A stretch of 64,000 nt of DNA from Paramecium tetraurelia. Its lineage: Eukaryota; Ciliophora; Oligohymenophorea; Peniculida; Parameciidae. The notes under the pieces are model-generated. The model worked only from the letters and a program-made list of their open reading frames with translations, did not search any database and was not told where the DNA came from. Positions 59,409 through 64,000 of this stretch are shown one piece after another; within the stretch, counting starts at the first letter, position 1, and each line of letters opens with the position of its first letter. The stretch spans positions 62,001-126,000 of the forward strand of contig NW_001799622.1 of NCBI RefSeq assembly GCF_000165425.1, in the 5' to 3' direction. The translations under genes and the position numbers were made by a program.

Positions 59409-60536
59409 ATGGATTTTAAGACATGGATTGAACAAAAGGCAACTAAAACATTTATTATTATCATTGTAATACAAATGACCTATTTGGCTAGTATATTCAT
59501 AGCAGATGTTATTCTGAGTATATAACAACAAACTAATTTAGATCTAAATTACTCAGGCAATGACAACAATAATCCTTAAGATGAGTGTGATTGGAGTTTG
59601 GATGATTATTATAAATGGGCAGTGCTATTTTTATTTCAAATTGGGGATTGCTACTATGTATTTAATGCTGTAATCAATAAGTTTATTATAAGATTTACAA
59701 ATCAAATGTTTTGGAATTATTTGCATACATCATTATTTCGTTTATAACATTTTTGTGCACTTTTGCAAGGTTTTTTAAACCTACTTCATATTTCAAGAGC
59801 TCTAACACAGATGAAGGAGATAAAGTATTAGCAGCTTTTGATTATGTTTACTTATTTTATTCATTTTGTGTCTTCGTTTTAAGCGCAGTCTGTTATAAAC
59901 CATTTTATGATGTGTTTGTTTACAGAAATATTATGAAGGTGGGGGCATCTCCTAAAATATAAGGTATAATTTATTTATAGACTTTAGATATGTTTAGAAA
60001 TTATTCAAATTTCAGTATATTTATGCAATTATATCTTTTGATATCATTTAGCACATTTTTAACATTCTTCTTCTTTTTTGATAGATTATATTGGTACCTA
60101 TATTTAATTGATTCTTTTGTAATTCTATTTTAAATAGCAAGCATTTTTATTGGATATTGGGCTGTAAGTATTATTTTGATTATTCTAGTTAAAGGAAGAA
60201 AATATAAAGAAATTCTGGATGTATATTTCCATGATATTGTTGGTCTAACTTTATATACTTACAAAAACTTCTTATTATATGATATACTATTATAACTAAA
60301 AAAACTCCAAATTGATTGATGATTGTACCTTGTAAGATACTCCCTATGGAGATTCATACACTGTAGTAATAGTTATTGGAACTACAATTGCATGTTTAGT
60401 AATTATGATTTTCGATGGCTATTATGCATATTAATGTAAACTGGGATTTGGAAATGGGTTGAAAGAAGCATTAAAGAGTTAAATATCAGAAACAGGATAG
60501 GAGCTTGGAGAAAGTAGTTTTAGTACTTAAAAATGA
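59409..60536 (+). CDS. Multi-pass membrane protein, 359 aa
   Basis: ATG 59409 (MDFKTWIEQKATKTFIIIIV) to TGA 60534-60536, introns 59670-59692 (ends AAG) and 60164-60188. About six to seven hydrophobic helices: FIIIIVIQMTYLASIFIADV, ELFAYIIISFITFLCTFARF, YVYLFYSFCVFVLSAVCYKP, IFMQLYLLISFSTFLTFFFF, IDSFVILFQIASIFIGYW, KKFWMYISMILLVQLYILTK, TVVIVIGTTIACLVIMIFDG. The tail is soluble. No pore loop or motif marks a known class. A transporter, receptor or ciliate-specific membrane protein is possible. Confidence 0.7.
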
Positions 60537-61439
60537 AAATAAGTTATTTGTATTCTTATTAATTATTAAGTATTCTCATTGAAAGAATATTTAGGCTAAA
60601 ACTTACTATTTGCATTTAAAATTCATGTCCAAACCATAATACTAATTAATCTTGTGGGTGTAATTGAATTTATGCTTCTAAAATAATGTAACATTTTCAA
60701 ATTTAGAATATAAATGTATTTAATTGAAAATTAACATTAATAATTGATACGTTATTTTTTTTCAATTGTTTTATGTTAAGTTAACTTCAATGAATGTATT
60801 AGTTAAGTTGAGTTATGAGGTATATTAAATTAATATTAATATTAATAATTAAAAAATGTAAACTGTTTTTAAAATATATATATGATCAGGCTAAAGTGTA
60901 AATTTTATAAATATTTTGTATTAATTTTTAATATTATCCAAAGCAAATAATTGTTAACTCTTAGAAGTTTCAAATTATTTAATTAAAGTTCATTAAAAAT
61001 ACTTTGAAAGTTTCGATTATAAAAGAGTAAAATAATTTTATTTTTATAAAAAGGTTACTTATTACAATATGCCAGATTATAACAAAACTCATTAAAACAC
61101 AAATATAAACCTTACTATAATGAAGGTTTAAACTAAATATATTAAAAATTTAATCAATATTGTCTCATTTTTATCAATTAGTTCTAATTCATAATCTATA
61201 ATTAAATAACGTTATTTAAGTAGTAATCATACTTAATGAAATTTAACAAACAGATGAATTTATAATCTTAATTATTAAATAAAAATGAGATTAATTTTAA
61301 GTAGCTTAAAGCAATTGTTTCATAATTTACTGTTTCTTAAGTTATTCTAATTATTTCGAGATTACAAATAGATAGATCGTCCCATCCCTATTTATATGTC
61401 ATGCAAAAGTGTTATATGAAGCTTTCAAAATTTGTTTGA
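60537..61439. other. Long intergenic stretch, one weak frame
   Basis: About 900 bp of extremely AT-rich sequence. A 56-codon frame starting near ATG 61069 (MPDYNKTHQNTN) is open but has no features that support a gene. No repeat or RNA gene recognised. Confidence 0.5.
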
Positions 61440-61670
61440 GTTTCATTAATATTGAATAGAATTAATAGAAACAATATCGCCATTAGTATAATTTATGTAT
61501 TTAGAAGAATGATTAATTGTTTAGATTTGTTTTGTTATTTTGGTAAAGTTGATGCTGAATTTTGGCAATTTATAGATGATAAAATAGATGAGAGAAGTAG
61601 ACTCATACAAGCAAATTCAAGCTATAACATAATTGTCAAGATGAAAAGATTAATTCAATAATAATACTTT
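61440..61670 (+). pseudogene. Orphan coding-like frame
   Basis: Open from 61440. With the ciliate code the frame runs on past 61670 into the antisense of the scramblase gene, without TGA until about 61993. The first part looks coding: YVFRRMINCLDLFCYFGKVD and EFWQFIDDKIDERSRLIQAN. The only in-frame ATG near the start is about 61510. It may be an exon or relic of a lost gene. No family recognised. Confidence 0.25.
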
Positions 61671-61751
61671 AATTTATTTTAGCATTTAGAAAGGCTAAAT
61701 ACTTTTATTAAAAATAATAAAAAGAGAATAGATAGTCATATAAATGAGTTC

Positions 61752-62558
61752 TCAAAAATTTTCAAACCACAAATAATCAATAAATATGCAACACATAATG
61801 AGCAATGCTTTGTCTTTTTCACTAGCACTATCTGGAAATTTGATACCATCTACGAGGGAAATTACATAATAATCAATTACATTAATCAGCCTTGGAGCAA
61901 AGTTCATTTGACCATCCGTAGAATAGATGCTCGATTTGACCATTAGTGTAGTTTTCGCTAATTAATTATTCTTCGGCAGGTCTCTTATCAATGATGGAGT
62001 ATTTTATGGAATTGCAAGATTGGAAGGGCAAAAAGCATAGCAATCCCTTTTATTTCAAATTTGCAGTTATCTCATAAATAAGGTATTCATTGCTATCATA
62101 AATGAATAATTAATGAAACATGCCCTTCATGAAAGTGCAGCATTATTCTTATACAATTTTACCTGCATACTCGCCATCATATTTAACCTTCATTTCATTT
62201 TTTTGAATAAAAGGAATGGCAAATTTTCTTTCTGCTTGAATTGGAATATTGTTGTAAAAGTCCCTGGATGTAATGGTTAAGGGTCTCAAACTGGGGCAAC
62301 AGATTGTTCTCATCAATTTGTGGTTTTCTTCTTCTTCGATATCCATGATTTTCTGAGTGAAATGAAAAGTATAAATACCATTCCCAATTATGAAAATGCC
62401 TCATTTGATTGAAAGAGCTTGAAATTATTGGGAAGTTCACAAGGAAAGAGAGGAATGCCAATATTTGATGGGATGGGAAGAGTACAAACGCAGTATTCGA
62501 GTGGATCATTCTCTTGTTGCAAAAGAGCACATTTAACATATTTGAGTCCTTCTGTCAT
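61752..62558 (-). CDS. Phospholipid scramblase-like protein (one frame irregularity)
   Basis: ATG 62558 (MTEGLKYVKCALLQQENDPL) to TGA 61752-61754, intron 62353-62378 (26 nt, CAG). Scramblase pattern: a cysteine-rich start, LMRTICCPSLRPLTITSRDF, KYDGEYAGKIVQEQCCTFMK, then DGQMNFAPRLI and the C-terminal DKALLIMCCIFIDYLWFE, close to the AVMIGACFLIDFMFFE end of scramblases. Near 61960-61975 (around AEEQLI and AKTTLMVKSS) the frame shifts without a GT...AG intron, so either a small indel or an unrecognised splice is present. Membrane lipid scrambling is the family role. Confidence 0.72.
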
Positions 62559-62656
62559 TGTTAATATTATATTTATATGTATTCACATAGAAATTCAATA
62601 AAGCAATAATTTGATACAATCTCTGATAATATTTAATTTAGGTCCATAATTCATTA

Positions 62657-63497
62657 ATGTTCGCTAATCTTCCTGGAAAAGTAGCATTGATCACTGGTTC
62701 AACAAGTGGCATTGGTTTGTCCGTTGCAAAGAAATTGGCATCTTAAGGTGTGCATATCGGACTCAATGGATTTGCAAAGCCAGAGGAGGTCGCAGCCATT
62801 AGGAAAGAAATAGAGGGCTAATACAAAGTAAAGACATTCTATCACGGAGCAGATTTGAAGGAAGGACCATAAGTAGATTTGACAAATATCGATAGGTTAA
62901 AAGCATGGTGTAGGAAACAAGCAAGGCTTTAGGAAGTGTTGATATCTTAGTCAACAATGCTGGAATTCAATACATAGAGACAGCAGTAAACTTCCCAGAA
63001 TAGAAATTCAATGACATTATAGCAATAAATCTCACTGCTGCATTTCTTACAACCAAATATTCATTGCCATAAATGCTTGATAAAAATTGGGGTCGTATCA
63101 TCAATATCGCAAGTGTTCATGGTATTGAAGTCATTCTCATATGATAGGATTGGTCGCTTCTGTGAATAAGTGTGCATATGTGGCTGCAAAACACGGTATT
63201 GTTGGATTAACAAAGGCAACAGCTCTTGAAGTTGCAAAGACAGGAGTCACTATCAATGCAGTTTGTCCTGGATGGGTAATGACCAAGTTGATAGAGACAC
63301 AAATCTAATAAAGGGCTGATTAATATAAGATATCATTTGAAGAAGCTTAAATAAAATTATTAGAAGAGAAGTAACCCTCTGTCACTCCAGTGCATACTGA
63401 TTAGTTGGGAGATTTGATTACATTCTTGTGTTCTGATTCAGCTTCTTAAATCAAAGGATCTGCATACACCATGGACGGTGGATGGACAGCATAATGA
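62657..63497 (+). CDS. Short-chain dehydrogenase, D-3-hydroxybutyrate dehydrogenase-like
   Basis: 263 aa, ATG 62657 to TGA 63495-63497, introns 62873-62895 and 63122-63147. SDR motifs: LITGSTSGIGLSVAKKLA (cofactor loop), LVNNAGIQYIETAVNFPE, GRIINIASVHGLVASVNKCA with catalytic Ser, YVAAKHGIVGLTKATALEVA (YxxxK), NAVCPGWVMTKLIETQI, and the closing IKGSAYTMDGGWTAQ. It resembles BDH of the bacterial and BDH2-like type and would oxidise 3-hydroxybutyrate with NAD. Length and all motifs are normal. Confidence 0.9.
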
Positions 63498-63528
63498 TCT
63501 ATAAAATAATTATATAAAAGTTAATCAA

Positions 63529-64000
63529 TCATCTTTTTTTCTATGCAATTTGGATTATATTTTGGTTCAAATATCTTTTGGGAGATATTAATAATAATGA
63601 TGTTTAACAAGTCCCTATTGAATCCACTTACATTTTCAATAATAATCTTCCTAAAATCCAAATGATTGACAATCCCAGCACTCCAACACTCAGGATAAAT
63701 ATCATCAAAGTTTCCTTGTAGATTGACAAAGACTTATCGAATTATTCCTGGGCAGTTGTGACAACTTTATCGTATGCTTCAACTAAGATGTCACTTCCAT
63801 AATCAATGTAAATGGTGTGTTCTAAACCATCGAAGAAGTCACTCAGATGCTCTTGAGTGCTATTCCCATAATTATTGTAAAAGAACTAAGGATAAGATTC
63901 AATAATTTTGTTAATTTGAGTGATCAAATATTTCATCCCATGATGGTAGTATTGAATGATGTTAGGATTATGAAGATAAGTCTATGTTTCATTGCACAGG
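63529..64000 (-). CDS. Membrane protein, C-terminal part (cut by window edge)
   Basis: Reads in from base 64000 to TGA 63529-63531. The visible part begins QTYLHNPNIIQYYHHGMKYL (helical, likely extracellular), and has one clear membrane helix, LMIFILSVGVLGLSIIWILG, followed by a basic tail ending QNIIQIAQKKR. Before the helix lies a charged linker (ILVEAYDKVVTTAQEQFDKS). The order resembles the end of a sensor-type membrane protein, but the family cannot be named from this part. It converges with the SDR gene, only 31 bp away. Confidence 0.6.

Noticed and set aside
61069-61239. 56-codon plus-strand frame
   Set aside because: Composition follows the surrounding AT-rich spacer and no motif, intron or homologue supports it.

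Overview
The window reads as macronuclear DNA of a Paramecium-type ciliate. It is strongly AT-rich. TAA and TAG occur throughout clearly conserved proteins where glutamine fits, and only TGA ends reading frames. Exons are joined by very short introns (about 22-31 nt) that begin GTA, rarely GTG or GTC, and end AG, mostly TAG. Genes are dense on both strands. A trichocyst matrix protein is present. The species cannot be fixed from the sequence alone. All gene models below were built by hand with the ciliate code and by removing these small introns.

Layout. 1-6.5 kb: N-terminal half of a cyclic-nucleotide-type K+ channel (minus), a small unknown gene, a cysteine-rich GPI-anchored surface protein, a multi-pass membrane protein with irregular introns, and a WNK-family kinase. 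6.6-21.3 kb: a three-repeat Myb protein whose start lies 11 bp from that of the class III PI3-kinase VPS34, a coiled-coil protein, a second Myb protein, an AGC-type kinase, a CTFKPRI-motif protein, a kelch protein with a MORC-like half, and a small YCII protein. 21.3-30 kb: trichocyst matrix protein, a CDF zinc transporter, cyclin B, and two decayed copies (a channel fragment and a large multi-pass membrane protein). 30-38.3 kb: Cys/His-rich small protein, EGF-like secreted protein, an Atg14-like coiled-coil protein, thiamine pyrophosphokinase, ribosomal protein L27a/uL15, glycerol kinase, coiled-coil protein. 38.4-50.4 kb: triple-PH protein, a DEAD-box helicase pseudogene, an unknown gene, a GSK3-type kinase, an unknown gene, a CCT-motif protein, an RCC1 coiled-coil protein, a decayed stretch, and a heat shock factor. 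50.5-64 kb: unknown and coiled-coil proteins, an H-type lectin, a probable N-myristoylated protein, a PX-domain protein, an SCP/FCP1-type CTD phosphatase, a multi-pass membrane protein, a phospholipid scramblase, a hydroxybutyrate-dehydrogenase-like SDR, and the C-terminal part of a membrane protein cut by the window edge.

This is mostly ordinary chromosomal gene content, not a single operon-like system. Functional links are only thematic: VPS34 and an Atg14-like protein (phosphoinositide and autophagy), PX and PH proteins (phosphoinositide readers), and kinases with a phosphatase. I did not find convincing tRNA or rRNA genes, CRISPR arrays, transposons or telomere repeats. The points most worth a second look are the kelch-MORC fusion, the 11-bp divergent start pair, the pseudogenes, the frames containing an internal TGA, and the many 3' splice sites that are not TAG.
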